Below, piece by piece: positions 12,433 to 26,108 of a stretch of 64,000 nucleotides of DNA. Numbering within the stretch: the first letter of the stretch is position 1; each line of letters starts with the position of its first letter. The notes beneath the pieces are model-generated. The model made no database searches. It worked only from the letters and a program-made list of their open reading frames with translations, and had not been told where the DNA came from. Made by a program: the position numbers and the translations under genes. This DNA is from Pyronema omphalodes (lineage: Eukaryota > Ascomycota > Pezizomycetes > Pezizales > Pyronemataceae), in the NCBI GenBank assembly GCA_024516155.1, contig JAJJXM010000046.1, positions 468,254 through 532,253 on the forward strand, read 5' to 3'.

Positions 12433-13584
12433 CTCATCTCCGTGCGCCGAGCGCCGAGCACTAAACACTAAACCACTAAACACTAAACACCAAACACCAA
12501 GCACTAAGCCAATTATCACGGTGTTTAATCACGGATAATTTTTATAGTTTAATATGTAGAGAGAGAGATAAAGAGATAAAGAGATAGATATTGTGCGGAT
12601 CGATTAGATTAGATTAGATTAGATTAGATATATTGATAGGGAAATTATCGGGAAATTATCGGGAAGATTATGAAAATGCCGGCCGCTGGACCCTGTGCCT
12701 AAATGGAACTGCTGCGGAACTGTGGGATTGCTTGGAATCTGATATGATATGATGTGGTTATCGTTATTAACTATTGATTACATAGGAGCTATAAGCTATT
12801 AACCGTTTAAATCCATAAATAAACAAGCCGCTTGAATATGGTATAGCATAGCAGCCTGAAGGTGTGAAGTTATGTACATAGTAGGTGTATATATATATAT
12901 ATACTTATACGTGCATGAAGTTTCATGAATCATGAATTATGAATCATGATAGATGAGACTGATCATAGTTATGTGACTTTGTACATACATACATACATAA
13001 TGATTTCGGTGCGTTGTAATACTGTGGATATAAATATAAACCCTGACCATAATCCAGACAGTAGACAGGAAGAATAGCTTATTTTCTTATTCTTCTTATT
13101 TTTCTTATTTTCTTATTCTTCTTATTTTTTTATTCTTCTTTTCATGGCGATATTTCTGGATCCGGGGGCTTGGAACTATTCATGCAGCATGGCAGCGCCG
13201 GTATATGATACCCCGCGAACGCTAACAAAGAAACAAGCCAACAAAGAGGGAAAATAAACAACGGGGGAATAAAGGCTATCCACCATATATCTTCCGATAA
13301 ATTATGCGAAAAGGGTTTTGTTTGGAAGATTTTGCTTTGATTTGCTTTGCTTTGGTTAATTTGCTTTGGTTAATTTGATTTGATTTTATGTAGTAAGTTG
13401 AATGAAATTGAAAGGATTGTAATGCGTTGCGTGCGTTGCGGTTTGGATGTAGATATAGATATAGATATAGATATAATTGTAGATATAGATATAATTGTAG
13501 ATGTAGATGCAGCTGTAGACTATTCCAATTCTTCGGTTCGTTGATACGGAGATCTACGTACCTATGGTAGTTTCCTTTTTTTCC

Positions 13585-13615
<31 letters not shown>

Positions 13616-13744
13616 TTACAGAACTATATATGTAAACCCATCATAGCATATGTATGTAGTAGATACCAACGCATCCACTGTACATACCCAGAAACAAAAA
13701 AAAAACAAAAAAAAAAAAAACACGGTGTCATCTTCTTTTGCATC

Positions 13745-13808
13745 TTATAGATCATCATATAGATCATCATATAGATCATCCAATAGATCATCATATAGAT
13801 CATCATCT
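13745..13808. repeat. (TAGATCATCA)n repeat
   Basis: Tandem units of roughly 12 bp (ATCATATAGATC type), followed by a TTTCATATAG repeat to about 13870. Confidence 0.85.
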
Positions 13809-14014
13809 TCACATATAGTTTCATATAGTTTCATATAGTTTTGCATAGTTTCGCATAGTTTCGCATAGTTTTGCATCTCGCTTATGTATGTATGTATGTA
13901 TCTAGTTGATGAATTAATTTGATTAATTTAGTCTAGATAGATACAGTCGACTGTAGTGTATAAAGATATGTATACGTATGATAAGTGCAGCCATATCATC
14001 TCGAGTCTACATAT

Positions 14015-14082
14015 GGCTACGATGGCTACGATGGCTACGATGGCTACGATGGCTACGATGGCTATGGCTACGATGGCTACGA
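14015..14082. repeat. (GGCTACGAT)n 9-bp minisatellite
   Basis: About seven units of GGCTACGAT with one GGCTAT variant, immediately followed by the TTTA array. Confidence 0.92.
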
Positions 14083-14089
14083 CTGCTGC

Positions 14090-14090
<1 letters not shown>

Positions 14091-14176
<86 letters not shown>
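14091..14176. repeat. (TTTA)~21 microsatellite
   Basis: An uninterrupted run of about 21 TTTA units, one of the longest perfect arrays in the window. Confidence 0.96.
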
Positions 14177-14909
14177 CTGTTCGTACGTCACGTTTAGCTA
14201 GCTAGCTAAATAACCTACATACCACGACAACTAGATAAGTTGATAATTTTCTCGCCTTTTTTTTCGCTTCCCTACGCTTTTTACCCCTCATTTAATCGTC
14301 TCCCTCTGCATATATAAGCTCTAGTTTTTACAGCGTACATAGCGGGTGGCGTTGCGTGGCGACTGCGATGTTGCGATGTTGCGATGTTATGCGCGGGTAA
14401 AGGCTTGCTAGAATGCCAGCATACCAGCTACATCAGATGAGCCTTATGTATCCTTACGAGCTCTACCTATACCAATCAGGATAGAGAGGTGACTTTACTG
14501 TATGCATGTGTGTATGGGTATGATGGTGATGGTGATGGGTATGATGGGATGGTGATGGTGATGGTGATGGGTATGATGGGATGGTGATGGGATGATGATG
14601 AGTTGTGGGAGGGGTTTGATTGATGTTGATATATAGGATATCAATGGGGTATCAATGGGGTATCAATATCAGTATTCATAGCTAGGCGATATTATCGATA
14701 CATGGTAAAATTGTAATCAGTATCCCTATCAATATCAATATCAATATCAATAACTCTTTCAATCGCCCATGCCCATGCCCATGTCGGTGTCGGTTCAAAT
14801 CCTTATACAAATAAACAAATAATCACGGGATACGAATCTTTAGTTATTCTTTAATTCTCTATCTATCTCTATATATATCTCCATATTCCCATTCCGTCCC
14901 TCTATCCTA

Positions 14910-14967
14910 CTCTATTCTCTCTATTCTCTCTATTCTCTCTATTCTCTCTATTCTCTCTATTCTCCCC
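14910..14967. repeat. (TATTCTCTC)n repeat
   Basis: About six 9-bp units of TATTCTCTC within a longer CT-rich stretch. Confidence 0.88.
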
Positions 14968-15594
14968 ATTCTCTCTATCTCTATCCTACTATATCTCTAC
15001 TCTACTCTATATATATCTCAATCTATATCTCAATCTATTTACACCAGATTAGATATTCCCAACTCAATATCTAAGCGGATATACATATGGTGTTCTCACT
15101 GATACAAAATTGATATCACCCGTCATACACTCACTGATATACCGACACCGATATACCGAGAACCCGAGAGCCCGAGAACCCACCGAATAAAGGAACGCAG
15201 GAACGCAGGAACGCAGGAACAAAGGAACAAAGGAACAAAGGATATGATAGAAAAAAAAATAACAATGGTTTGCATACGGGAGTTTTTGTTTGTAGTTACA
15301 TATGTAAGTAAGTTAATTATAATAATACTCAGCACTCATCATTCAGCACTCCGCACTCCGCACTCATCATCATCATCAAAAATCAAAACAAAAATCAAAA
15401 ATCAAGAAAGCAAAAACAAAAAAAAATCAAAACAAAAAAAAGGTGGGAGAAAAAAAAAAAAAAAAAAAACAATACTTGCAGTAAATTTCCCAAGCCATAT
15501 AAGCTCGAAAAAGGACTCAATCCCTAAAATCAATGAAGAAAATATTGAAGAAAAAGTGATAGATGTAGAGATCTTGGAAGGTAAGTTGGGGTAC

Positions 15595-15660
15595 TGTATT
15601 CTGTATTCTGTATTCTGTATTCTGTATTCTGTATTCTGTATCTGTATTCTGTATTCTGTA
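15595..15660. repeat. (TATTCTG)n repeat
   Basis: About nine 7-bp units of TATTCTG with one shortened unit. Confidence 0.9.
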
Positions 15661-17830
15661 AAGTAAGAGCAATTATTGACGCTGTACTTGAATACCAATT
15701 CCCAGATTTCCGAATCCCCAGATCCCCAGAACTTCAATCCATTTCCTTTCCATTTCTTTTCCTTTCCTTTCATCACACCGCGGTCCTTTGCGCTCTCTTA
15801 TGTAGTACTCTTTTACATAATCTACCTCCATACCTCCATATCGCCACCCTCAACCCCATCGCAACCGCAATCGCACGCCCTCAAAGCTCAAGCCGGAGAT
15901 GACGCCGCTATCCCGCTATCTAAACCCCAAACGAAAGTCTAGAGTTCGCCACTCACCAGTGTTGGTCGCTTAGCTTTTCGTGGGCGGGGGATATACTGGG
16001 ATGGTGTGCAGGGGTTGGGGGGGGATGGGTGTGCAGGGGACAGGGGATGGCGGATGAGTAAGCAGTTCCAGTTTGCAGCTGTGGTAAGGGGGGGGGGGGG
16101 GGACAAGGGATGCGACGGGCTCCTGCGACCAGCTACATATATACCAACTACATACCAGCTTCCGAAAGGGTTTTTCGGAGATAATAAGCTTCTGTTAAAG
16201 TTGTAAAGTTGTAGTCAGTGGTAGTCATCAAGTTGTAAAGTTGTAAAGTTATAAAATCATAAGTTCTCGAGTGCGCCCTTCGCACACACAGGGAGGATTC
16301 CTTGCTTGCTTGCCTGTTGATGATCGGATGAGGGATCTGGTGTTGGATAATTGGATAAACTGGGATGAGTGGTGATCGGATGAGCGATCATATCGTTTAT
16401 CCCTGTTACTTTCTGCTTTGCTGCAGTGCAGACCACCACCACCAGTGACGCAAGCGGATGCGGATGTGGATGTGGATGTGTGCCTGTTGCTGTTAAGTTG
16501 CTGTTAAGTTGTTTATGTGGCTTTTATGCATTTGATGCATTCGCTTGATGATCGCGGTGCATAGGGCTATGGATTGGCTATTGGGAATTGGTCATTGGGA
16601 ATTTGTAATGTCTATCCACCCTCAATGATGTAGAGATGCATATATGGTGCATACTACAAAAGCATACATAGGACACTTATCTTGTCGTGTGTGGATGAGA
16701 ATATTTTAAACCGGAAACTTATGTACATAGATGCATCCACATCATTCACGGCCACTATACATATGTATAACTCCTGCGTATATATGAGGAAAATATGTCT
16801 CATGCAGAAGAAATATGTGTGATCGTCTTGAGTTTTTTTTGTTGCTTTTTTTTTGTTTCTCCGTTTGTCCTTTGATGAGGATGGGAAGGAAGGAAGGATT
16901 GATTGTTTTTTGCTTGTGAATTTTTGTGAGGTTTTGTGATGCTGGAAATATCTTGAGAGGGCCTTTTGCCCCCATACCTCATCCCCCATAATCCCCATAC
17001 CCCATTACAGGCACCCCCCCTCGTGCCGCGCGCACCATGACGTCCAGTATACCGGGTTCTCACCGTTGTCGCCGTTCTCACAGCCCGCCTGTCAAGCTTC
17101 AACAAAGAAACTAAACGAGACACAGCCACCATATATATGGGCTTGCATCACTAAAAATCCTTTTTGCTAGCTGAATAAAATAAATAATAATTAAACCTCT
17201 CTTGGCCGGGAGTTGATCGTGAGCTCGTTCATTCACTTTTTACAGCCAGCCAGCAAGAGGCGCCTCCCTTCCAAGAAGTTCCGCCTTGTCCTCCCCTTAC
17301 CAAGACCAGCTTGCATAAACAGCCTTTCCGCTGTTTTTCTCTGTTCCGCTGTGCTCGCTGCTGCATCCAACACCACCACCTTTCTCTCCAACTTACAAAG
17401 AGAAAAGAAACAGAATCCCGAAATTTCAGAATTCAATTGAGCAACCGTTGAAGGAGTAACCCGTGCTTGCTTCCTTCTTTCTGCTCTGCTCGCGACAACG
17501 CCAAGGATCACCAAGCGACCCAAAGCAGCGACGGACGTCCCAAGACCCCAGTTTCAACCAGGGAAACGAACCTCTTTTTAAACCCCCCCAAGCACCCCCC
17601 CCCTTCGCGAGGCCACGCAAGACATCTCCCCAAAAAGTTATCCCAAGCCGTTCGTCCCGCACGCAAGACACCAAAACTACACCGCATTGCGACGTTTTTC
17701 TGATTACATTCGTCTCTATCGCTGGTCCTGACCCTGATTAGAAGAGCACCAAAACTACTGACCCATCCAGCAGCGCTCGACCATCACGCGTTGGTTGGTT
17801 AATCACCAAGCGGGTCAACTTTGAAGAAAA

Positions 17831-20800
17831 ATGGATACCCGCGACCCCCCTCCTCCGGGGTTATCTGCGGCGATACAACAGCAGCAGTATCAACAGCAGA
17901 ATCTGGAGAATCAACAGCAACCTACTCCTCATGAATTGATGGAAGAGGCTAGGAAACAGGGTGTTCCTGCGTTCGAGTTTCCCCCGGATGCGACCCCGAG
18001 TCAAAAGGCTGCCGAGGCTAGGAAGGTGCGTTCTGCACTCGCTGTGTGATTCTATGTGTGTGTGATGCGGTTTTTGAGATTGGGGATTTGCACGGTGCGG
18101 ATGCGGGTGCGGGTGCGGACTCCCAAGGTTGCTTGCTTGCTTGCTGTGGCTGCTCTGGCTGCCCTGACTGCCCCGACTGCTCTGGCTGCTCAGGGCTGCT
18201 CAGGCTACAGCTCCCAAGGACGCGGGTACTGTATCAGCTCAGCTGTAAAAGTTGATGAGACTTCCATACTCTACTCTACTCCCCCGAATGAAGCCCAAAG
18301 CGAGCAGCACCCGCCGTCGCCCTTACGTGGACAGTCCACCTCCATACCGTCCGTGCAAACATCCCTAATCGCAAGGAGGCAGCATATCCAAGACCCCCCT
18401 CACAAAAAACTAACGGATCGTTCCCAATTTTTTTTCTAGGCAATCCCTCCAGGACTAGATCTTTCAAAAGCTAAAGCCACTGTTCAAGCCGCTCATTCTG
18501 GCGACGCGATCGTATCTGACCTTGTGAGATCTCCTCCTTTTTTAGTTTGAGTTTCTACATACTTGCGGAAGTACAGTCGGTGGTAGTACTCGTCTGGTGG
18601 TCTTTTTTTACCCCGATTCAGAGAAGCGTCGTCATACTGTTTCACTACAGATAGATTACTATTCTCCTACAAAACCCCCGATTATCCCCCAGATTGAGTT
18701 ACTGACCGAAACTCTGTGAATTATACAGGACGGCGAAGGTGCTGCCGCAGATATGCCACCCACAGCTGCAGCGACAAACGGTGCGACTGCGACGAACGGC
18801 GCTACAAATGGTGCTTCCCCGGTTACTACTGTTGCGACTGCGAATGGAGAAAAGAGTGGATTTGTGAATGGATTCCCTAAGGCTGGTGATGGAGAATGGG
18901 AGAGGACTGGATGGGAACCGAGATTTGGTTCGGTAAACGACGCTCTGGGTCTTAACAAGGCAGACGCCGTTGTGGATCACCAAACCTTTGTCGAGGCGAA
19001 TCTTGATGAAAAGTTCTTTGGAGGTGAGCGCGGCGATGAGCTCGAGGTTGATGACGACGAGCTAATGAGATCCCAGAATGGTGGCATAATGCCGGTATTA
19101 TCGCTTTCGCTTGTCTTTCTACCTGGTTCATTACCAAAGTCGGTCTCGGATTGGGATGGGTTATCATCATCGGATCGATTTGTGCTACATACTACCGTAC
19201 CTCCATTCGTCGGGTTCGCAGAAATGTTCGCGACGATATCAACAGGGAAATGGCAAAGGTTCGCTTGGATTCGGATGTCGAGACTTTGGAATGGATGAAC
19301 TCGTTTGTCGTCAAGTTCTGGCCGATCTACCAACCTGTCATGGCTGCGACTATTATCAACATTGCGGATGGAATTCTTGCGGCGCAAACCCCTGGTTTCC
19401 TCGACTCTATTCGTCTCTCGGAATTTACTCTCGGAACTAAACCCCCTAGAATTGACAGCGTCAAGACTTACCCCAAGACTGAGGATGACATGGTTGAGAT
19501 GGACTGGGCTTTCAGTTTCACTCCTAACGACACTGCCGATTTGACCTCCAGGCAAATCAAGAACAAGATTAACCCCAAGATTGTCCTCGAAGTCCGTGTT
19601 GGAAAGGGTATTGCCTCCAAGGGAATTCCGATTATTCTTGAAGATATGGCTTTCTCCGGTACTATGAAGATCAAGATGAAGCTCCAAATTCCGTTCCCCC
19701 ACATTGAGAAGGTTGATGTGTGCTTCCTCGGTCGTCCTACTTTCGACTACGTTCTCAAGCCTCTCGGAGGAGACACCTTCGGATTCGATATTGGATTCCT
19801 TCCCGGTCTCTCTGGCTTCATTCAGGAGCAGATTCACGCTAACCTTGGTCCTATGTTTTACGCTCCCAACGTTTTTACTCTTAACATCGCACAGATGCTC
19901 GGAGGTGCCCCTATCGACACTGCTATCGGAGTCCTCGCTGTTACCATCCACCGCGCTCACGGTCTCAAGAACCCCGACAAGTTCTCCGGAACCCCCGATC
20001 CTTACGCCGTCGTTTCTATCGATAACCGTGTCGAGCTCGCCCGTACCAAGACTATTCACGAATCTGCTGATCCCAAATGGAACGAGACCAAGTACATCAT
20101 TGTTACCAACCTTAACGAGTCTCTTACTCTCCAGGTATTTGACTACAACGAAATCCGTAAGGACAAGGAATTGGGAGTTGCTACTTTCGGTTTGGACGCT
20201 TTGAAGGATGAGCCCGAGCACGAGAACCTCAACATTCCCGTTATGAGCAATGGAAAGAACCGCGGTCAATTGATGTTTGATGTTCGTTTCTTCCCCGTTT
20301 TGGAGGGACGTACTCTCGAGGATGGAACCAAGGAACCTGCCCCTGAAAGCAACTCTGGAATCGTTCGTTTCACTATCCACCAGGCTAAGGACCTCGACGC
20401 AAGCAAGTCGATGGTTGGATTGTTGTCTCCTTACTCTCAGATGACTCTTAACAACCGTGTTGTTCACACTACCAAGACTATGAAGCGTAAGAATGACCCT
20501 GTTTGGGAGGAGTCTCACGAGATGCTCGTTACCAACCGCAAGGCCTGCAAACTTGGTGTTGTTATCAAGGATGAGCGTGGTTTCGTCGATGACCCAATTC
20601 TCGGAAAATACCAGATCAAGCTTCAGGACCTTTTGGCCAGCAAGGAGAAGGGTGTTGAATGGTTCAACCTCGTTGGTGCAAAGACTGGAAAGGTCAAGAT
20701 TACCGCCCAGTGGAAGCCTGTTGCTGTTAAGGGAATTGCCGGAACTGGTGGTTACATCACTCCCATTGGTGTTATGCGTCTTCACTTCATCTCCGCCAAG

Positions 20801-23389
20801 GAGCTTCGTAACCTCGAGGCTCTTGGAAAATCTGACCCCTACGTTCGTGTCCTCCTTGGAGGTGTCGAGAAAGCTCGCTCTGTTACCTTTGAAAACGACC
20901 TCAACCCTGAGTGGGACGAAGTCCTTTACGTTCCCGTTCACTCTGAGAAGGAGAAGCTTCTTTTCGAGGTTATGGACCAAGAGAACCTCGGAAAGGACCG
21001 TTCCCTTGGAGCCGTCGAGCTTGACCTTCACGACTACATTAAGACTGATGAATCTGGCCTTTACCAAGTCCACGACGAGAAGCGCCAGAGATCTGATGGT
21101 TTGCTCCTTGGAAAGAAGGGTAATGTTAAAGGATACCTTAACTACACTGCTGCTTTCTACCCCTGTCTTAACATTGCCGACCCTGAGGAAGAGGAGGAGG
21201 AGAAGAAACTTGCCGAGCTTGAGAACCAGGTTACCGGACAGGCTACTACTGCTCCCGCTGTTGCCCCTGCTGCTGAAAAGGCTCCTTCGATTAACCTCGA
21301 GGCACCCGCTAATGCTGCCGCCGCTGCTGCTGGAACTGGTGATGTCCCTCCCTTGTCCCCTGCTTTCTCGGTCTCTACTATGGAAGATACTTCCGCTCCC
21401 AAGGCCCCTCCCAAGTTGCATCTTACCCCCGAGGAACTCGTCAAGTACGATTCCGGTCTTATTATCTTCCGTTTCATTGATGGTCAGCTCGCTCATAAGG
21501 ATTGTTACCTTGAGGTTGTCATGGATGACATGTTGTTCCCTGCATTCTCTAGTGCCAGAATTAGGAGTAAGAACATGAGGTTTGATGAGATTGGTGATGC
21601 GATGGTTAGAGAGCTTGAGTTTTCCCAAATTACCCTTAGGTTGAGAGAGCATGGTGAGGATGGCGAGGACTCTGTTCTTGCTAAGCTTACTGGTTCCACT
21701 TTGGAGACTTTGAAGATGTGTCTTGTAAGTTTTTCGCAATTTGTCCCTATCATGAGGTAGCACTCGGTATTGGGAGGACAGGTTCACTAACGCAACGCTT
21801 TTTAGAACAACCCCACTGTTTTAACTCTCAGGAACAAGGACGGCGAAGAATCCCGTATCAAGGTTTCCCTCAAGTACATCCCCGTTCAAATGAAGCTTGC
21901 CGCTATGGAGTCCATCAGCAACATGGGAACCCTCCGTGTTGACATTCTTGATGCCGCCAATCTTCCTGCTGCCGACCGCAATGGAAAATCTGACCCCTTC
22001 TGTGTTTTTGAACTCGATGGTAAGGAGGTACACAAGACCCAGGTTCAGAAGAAGACTCTTCACCCTGCATGGAATGAAGTTTTCGAGGCAAAGATTGCAT
22101 CTCGTGTTGCTGCCAAGTTTAGCGTCGAGGTTTTTGATTGGGATGCCACTTCTAAGGTCTGTTTACCCCCTCCCGCCTAGGTGGTGTTTTCGAGCTCGTG
22201 GCATAGAACATGAGCTCCACCCTCCCCAACCCCTGGCTGACCGACAAAACAGGCCGATTTCCTTGGAAAGACTGACATTGACCTAACCTCCATTGACCCC
22301 TTTAACCCTCAAACTTTTGTCTACAAGCTCGTTGGCAAGAAGGGTGAGGCTGGTAAATTCGGAGAGCTACGCCTTCGCATGGTTTTCAAGCCTGATTACG
22401 TTACCCGTACCCGTCAAGGATCCTCTACATTCCACGGTACCTTTGCCGCCCCTGGTAAATTGGTTACCGGAGTTGCTGGAGCACCCTTAAAGGTTGGAGG
22501 CTTCGCAGTAGGAGGTATTAGCAAGGGAGCCAACTTTATCAAGAAGAACACTTTTGGAAGGAATAGAACTAACACCCAAGGAACTGGGGATATTGAAATT
22601 GTCGAACCAGAGTTGGAGCGTACTACTACTCAACCCGGAAACGGTTTCCCCCCTATCGGTTCTGGAAGTAGACCCAAGTCTTCCGGTTCCGGTGCTAGAA
22701 ATGATGGCGCTAATGACTCACGACTTTCTACCCCCGAGCGCGATGGTCGTTCGGCTTTGTCTCCTTCTTCGGCTTTCGGCGCTTCTCCTCATGCTAGAAG
22801 CCGCTCTACTAGCTCGCAACACACTTTACCAGGTGCTGGTGGACCTGGATCGGCGGAATCGGGAACTGCGACAATTCGCGTTGTTTCCGCTAGTGGTTAC
22901 CCCGCAGGAACGAATGTTCAAGTCCGTATTCGATCTTTGGAGAAAGGCAAGGATCTTCTTAAAACCAAGACTATCAAAACACCAAACAACGCAGGAGAAT
23001 GGGTACTCGATGAGAGCATTTCTATCCAAGCTTTGGCTTCAGCACAATACAAGGTCTCGGTTAAGGATAATCATCTTTTCAAGGATGAGGAGATGGGAGA
23101 AGGATTATTCGTGGTGGATGACAGTAATCCAAACGGTGGAGAAGTCACAGTACAAGTCGGTATGGGAACTGTCAGGTTGAGGACGGCGTTTAAGGTTGGT
23201 TCACCCGGAGTCCCTGGGAGTGGTGGTGGAGGTGTTGGTAGCGGTAGTAGTGCTGCAGTAGGAAGTGGAACCCTTGGTCTAGGTTCTGGAAATATTTTTG
23301 GTAGACCAAGTGGGGAAACTTCAAGAGGAGGGGATGAGGTGAAGAAGAAGGGGGGTGGTCTTTTGAGAAGAGGTTTGCTGAAGAAGTAG
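17831..23389 (+). CDS. tricalbin-like ER-plasma membrane tethering protein (SMP plus C2 domains)
   Basis: Six exons: 17831..18025, 18440..18523, 18729..19023, 19077..21724, 21806..22156 and 22253..23389, giving 1,569 aa. The introns are 414, 205, 53, 81 and 96 nt, all GT-AG; the 53-nt one has a clear GCTAAT branch site and restores the membrane hairpin. Residues about 1-190 are low complexity (Gln-, then Ala/Thr-rich). Residues 193-235 form a hydrophobic hairpin (WWHNAGIIAFACLSTW, then GLGLGWVIIIGSICATYY). A lipid-transfer SMP domain follows (EWMNSFVVKFWPIYQPV, GTKPPRIDSVKTYPKTEDD). C2 domains begin near residues 474, 618, 756 and 1115, with a divergent one near 1392. Tricalbins anchor in cortical ER and hold it to the plasma membrane through Ca2+/lipid-binding C2 domains. 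Exon 4 uses strongly biased codons, suggesting high expression. Confidence 0.95.
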
Positions 23390-23688
23390 TAGGGATCGAG
23401 ATAAAAAAAAAACATGTCATCGACTGCTTTAAGATAGCGGGCGTTTACGTTTTCTTTTCTTTTCTTTTTTTTTATTTTTTATTTTGCGCTGAGGAAAGAG
23501 TCTGGGGGTTTTCAATACCTAGACTGGACGGGATTGCACTGGCCGAACGATGTGGCTGGTTAGGTGCTGGTCGGTTGGTTGGTGGGGTTTTCTTGCAATG
23601 CGATGCAATTAGGGTTTGAGAATATATAAGCTATGCATAAAGGATATGGTATGGAAAGGGTATGATTGCAGTTGCGGAAATTTGGAAA

Positions 23689-23719
<31 letters not shown>

Positions 23720-23933
23720 TGGTACGTTGGGTGTTTTTTTTGTTTGAGAGTCGGATAAAAAAATGATACGACAATGGTTCTTTTTCTTTTTCTTTTCTTT
23801 TCTGTTTTTTGAAGCTTGTTTTTTTGAAGCTTGTTTTTTTTAAAGCTTGTTGCTTGTTTTTAAGTACTGTATGTTGTTATTGTTGTTGTATACGTATATT
23901 TTTTTGAGATTTTATTGTTGTGTTGTATTGTGT

Positions 23934-23992
23934 CGTGTTGTGTTGTGTTGTGTTGTGTTGTGTTGTGTTGTGTTGTGTTGTGTTGTGTTGTT
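23934..23992. repeat. (TGTGT)n pentanucleotide repeat
   Basis: About eleven TGTTG-type 5-bp units, followed by a T run and a 17-18 nt C run (24017-24034). Confidence 0.92.
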
Positions 23993-24146
23993 GTGTTTTT
24001 TTTTTTTTGAAATATACCCCCCCCCCCCCCCCCTTTTTTTTTTTTCTCTTAAACGCATGATTCGATGGTTGGTTTACGCGGACTTTGCAAAAATAATATA
24101 TATATGGAATAATCTTTTTTTCTCCTTTTTTTTTGATGTCGTTTTT

Positions 24147-24229
24147 GATGGATGGATGGATGGATGGATGGATGGATGGATGGATGGATGGATGGATGGA
24201 TGGATGGATGGATGGATGGATGGATGGAT
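24147..24229. repeat. (GATG)~20 microsatellite
   Basis: About twenty perfect GATG units. Confidence 0.96.
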
Positions 24230-24283
24230 TTTGATTGCTGTGGTTTTTGATTGATGTTTTTGATTGCTGTTTTTATCTATCCC

Positions 24284-24426
24284 ATCTATCTCGTCATCTA
24301 TCTCGTCATCTATCTCGTCATCTATCTCGTCATTTATCTATGCTTCCATCTATGCTTCCATCTATGCTTCCATCTATGCTTCCATCTATGCTTCCATCTA
24401 TCTATGCTTCCATCTATGCTTCCATG
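24284..24426. repeat. compound ATCTATCTCGTC / TTCCATCTATGC minisatellite
   Basis: A 12-bp ATCTCGTCATCT-type array passes directly into a 12-bp ATGCTTCCATCT array, suggesting that one unit was derived from the other. Confidence 0.9.
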
Positions 24427-24517
24427 GTTCTATCCCTCCATCCCCCCCCTCCCTCCACCACCAGCATGCATCTCCCCCCCGCCATTCCCCCCCCCCCCCC
24501 CCCCTCCCTCCACCACC

Positions 24518-24640
24518 AGCAAAAACCCAGCAAAACCCCAACAAAAACCCAGCAAAAACCCAACAAAAACCCAGCAAAAACCCAGCAAAAACCCAGCAAA
24601 AACCCAGCAAAAACCCAGCAAAAACCCAGCAAAAACCCAG
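24518..24640. repeat. (AAAAACCCAGC)n 11-bp minisatellite
   Basis: About eleven units of AAAAACCCAGC or AAAAACCCAAC, just after a poly-C tract at 24487-24504. Confidence 0.92.
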
Positions 24641-25007
24641 GAAATAGTGCTGAGTGCTGGGTAATGGGTAATGGTTTCGGTCCCTCGGTCCCTGTTATAA
24701 CTTATGGGCTGGATATGGTATTTTTGGGGTGGTGGTGGTGGGTGGGGTGGTTGGTTGGTGGTTGGTGGTTGTGGTTGTGGGTGGGTGGGGTGGGTTGTAT
24801 CCACGATTCCACGATTCTATGGTAACTTTCCAGCTGTCGTTTCCAGCTGTCGTTTCTAATTTCCGACTTCTTATGCCCGAGCACTCTAGTCTCTAGTCTC
24901 TAGATGCCTATATCTTTTCGATTCTTTTCGTAGTATAAACTTATAAAGTTCCCGGACATAAAATTAGGGTAGGCTTGGGGGTATTTAGTATTTAGTATTT
25001 TTTTGAT

Positions 25008-25150
25008 ATGTTGTTGATTGTTGATTGTTGTTGATTGTTGTTGATTGATTGTTGTTGATTGTTGATTGTTGTTGTTGATTGATGTGTTGTTGATTGTTGA
25101 TTGTTGTTGTTGTTGTTGATGTTGTTGATTGTTGTGTTGTTGTGTTGTTG
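25008..25150. repeat. (GTTGATT)n irregular repeat
   Basis: Irregular GTTGTTGATTGTTGATT-type repeats over about 140 bp. Confidence 0.85.
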
Positions 25151-25289
25151 ATGTGTTTAAGGATGGATTAAGGATGGATTAAGGATTAAGGAAGGATCAA
25201 GGATTAAGGTGTGGGTTGTATTGTATTGTATTGTATTGTACTGACTGACTGACTGAGGTATCATAGATTTCTTGTGTTTCCTTCGTGGT

Positions 25290-25415
25290 GCTACTATACT
25301 ATTATACTACTATGCTACTATACTACTATACTACTATACTACTATACTACTATACTACTATGCTACTAAGCTACTATACTACTATACTACTATACTACTA
25401 TACTACTATACTACT
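25290..25415. repeat. (TACTACTAT)n repeat
   Basis: About fourteen 9-bp TACTACTAT units with occasional TGC variants. Confidence 0.92.
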
Positions 25416-25523
25416 ATGTATGTAAGTTATGATATCTTTTTGTCGTTTTGCTGGGTGTATGGGATGCTGGGTGTATGGGATAGATTTGTTTTTTTTTTTT
25501 TTTTTTTCATCAGTACTGAGTAG

Positions 25524-25657
25524 GGATATGGTGGATATGGTGGATATGGTGGATATGGTGGATATGGTGGATATGGTGGATATGGTGGATATGGTGGATA
25601 TGGTGGATATGGTGGATATGGTGGATATGGTGGATATGGTGGATATGGTGGATATGG
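25524..25657. repeat. (GGATATGGT)~15 9-bp minisatellite
   Basis: About fifteen perfect copies of GGATATGGT. Both strands read as long ORFs (Met-Val-Asp and Pro-Pro-Tyr repeats), an artefact of a stop-free 9-bp unit. Confidence 0.95.
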
Positions 25658-26029
25658 TTGCAACTTATGGGAATGGGATCTCATCATCGTTGTTGTTGTC
25701 GTTGTCGTTGTTGTTGTCGTTATCTCCATTATTGCATTATTGCTGCGATCATCATCATCGTTATCTCCATTGTTGCATTATTGCTGCAATCATCAACAGG
25801 AAGATCTTTAAATAAATCAAAGGCGTTATCTAATTATTTCAGAGTCCAGAGTCGAGAGTCCAGAGTCCAGACTTTCAATGGTGGGGTGTTATTGGAGGCT
25901 GGAGGCTGGAACGATATTTCAGTAGGCTAATAAGTGGCATTTTGATTGGTTGGGAAAGCTAATTTAGATAAGAAAGAGGAGTATTAATTCATGGGAACTC
26001 TGGTTTTGGGATAGAAATTGATGGAATTG

Positions 26030-26108
26030 ATGGAATCGACGAAACTTGATGGAATTGATGGAATTGATGGAATTGATGGAATTGATGGAATTGATGGAAT
26101 TGATGGAA
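26030..26108. repeat. (GATGGAATT)n repeat
   Basis: About eight 9-bp GATGGAATT units with a few variants. Confidence 0.9.

Larger units (their letters stand above)
9396..17830. other. 8.4-kb microsatellite-rich intergenic desert
   Basis: No ORF here has a recognisable domain. The region is packed with simple repeats of many unit lengths (separate entries), homopolymer tracts (A/T runs near 13.6, 13.7 and 15.4 kb, a G run near 16.09 kb) and short direct repeats. Apparent ORFs between 13.6 and 15.8 kb are translations of these repeats. The last 600 bp, pyrimidine- and CAA/CAC-rich, are the likely promoter and leader of the tricalbin gene. Confidence 0.65.

Noticed and set aside
18977..21787. 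936-codon ORF antisense to the tricalbin gene
   Set aside because: The mirror frame of a strongly codon-biased exon; low-complexity Ser/Asn/Leu composition and no domain, while the plus strand has a complete SMP/C2 protein.
24235..24825. Overlapping ORFs rich in Gln-Lys-Pro or Phe-Ala-Gly
   Set aside because: Produced by the 11- and 12-bp minisatellites and C runs on both strands.
24147..25657. CRISPR-like array
   Set aside because: Repeats are adjacent simple tandem units with no spacers, and the DNA is eukaryotic nuclear.
25429..25815. Long ORFs of Met-Val-Asp or Pro-Pro-Tyr repeats
   Set aside because: They are translations of a perfect 9-bp repeat that lacks stops in several frames; no coding features outside the repeat.
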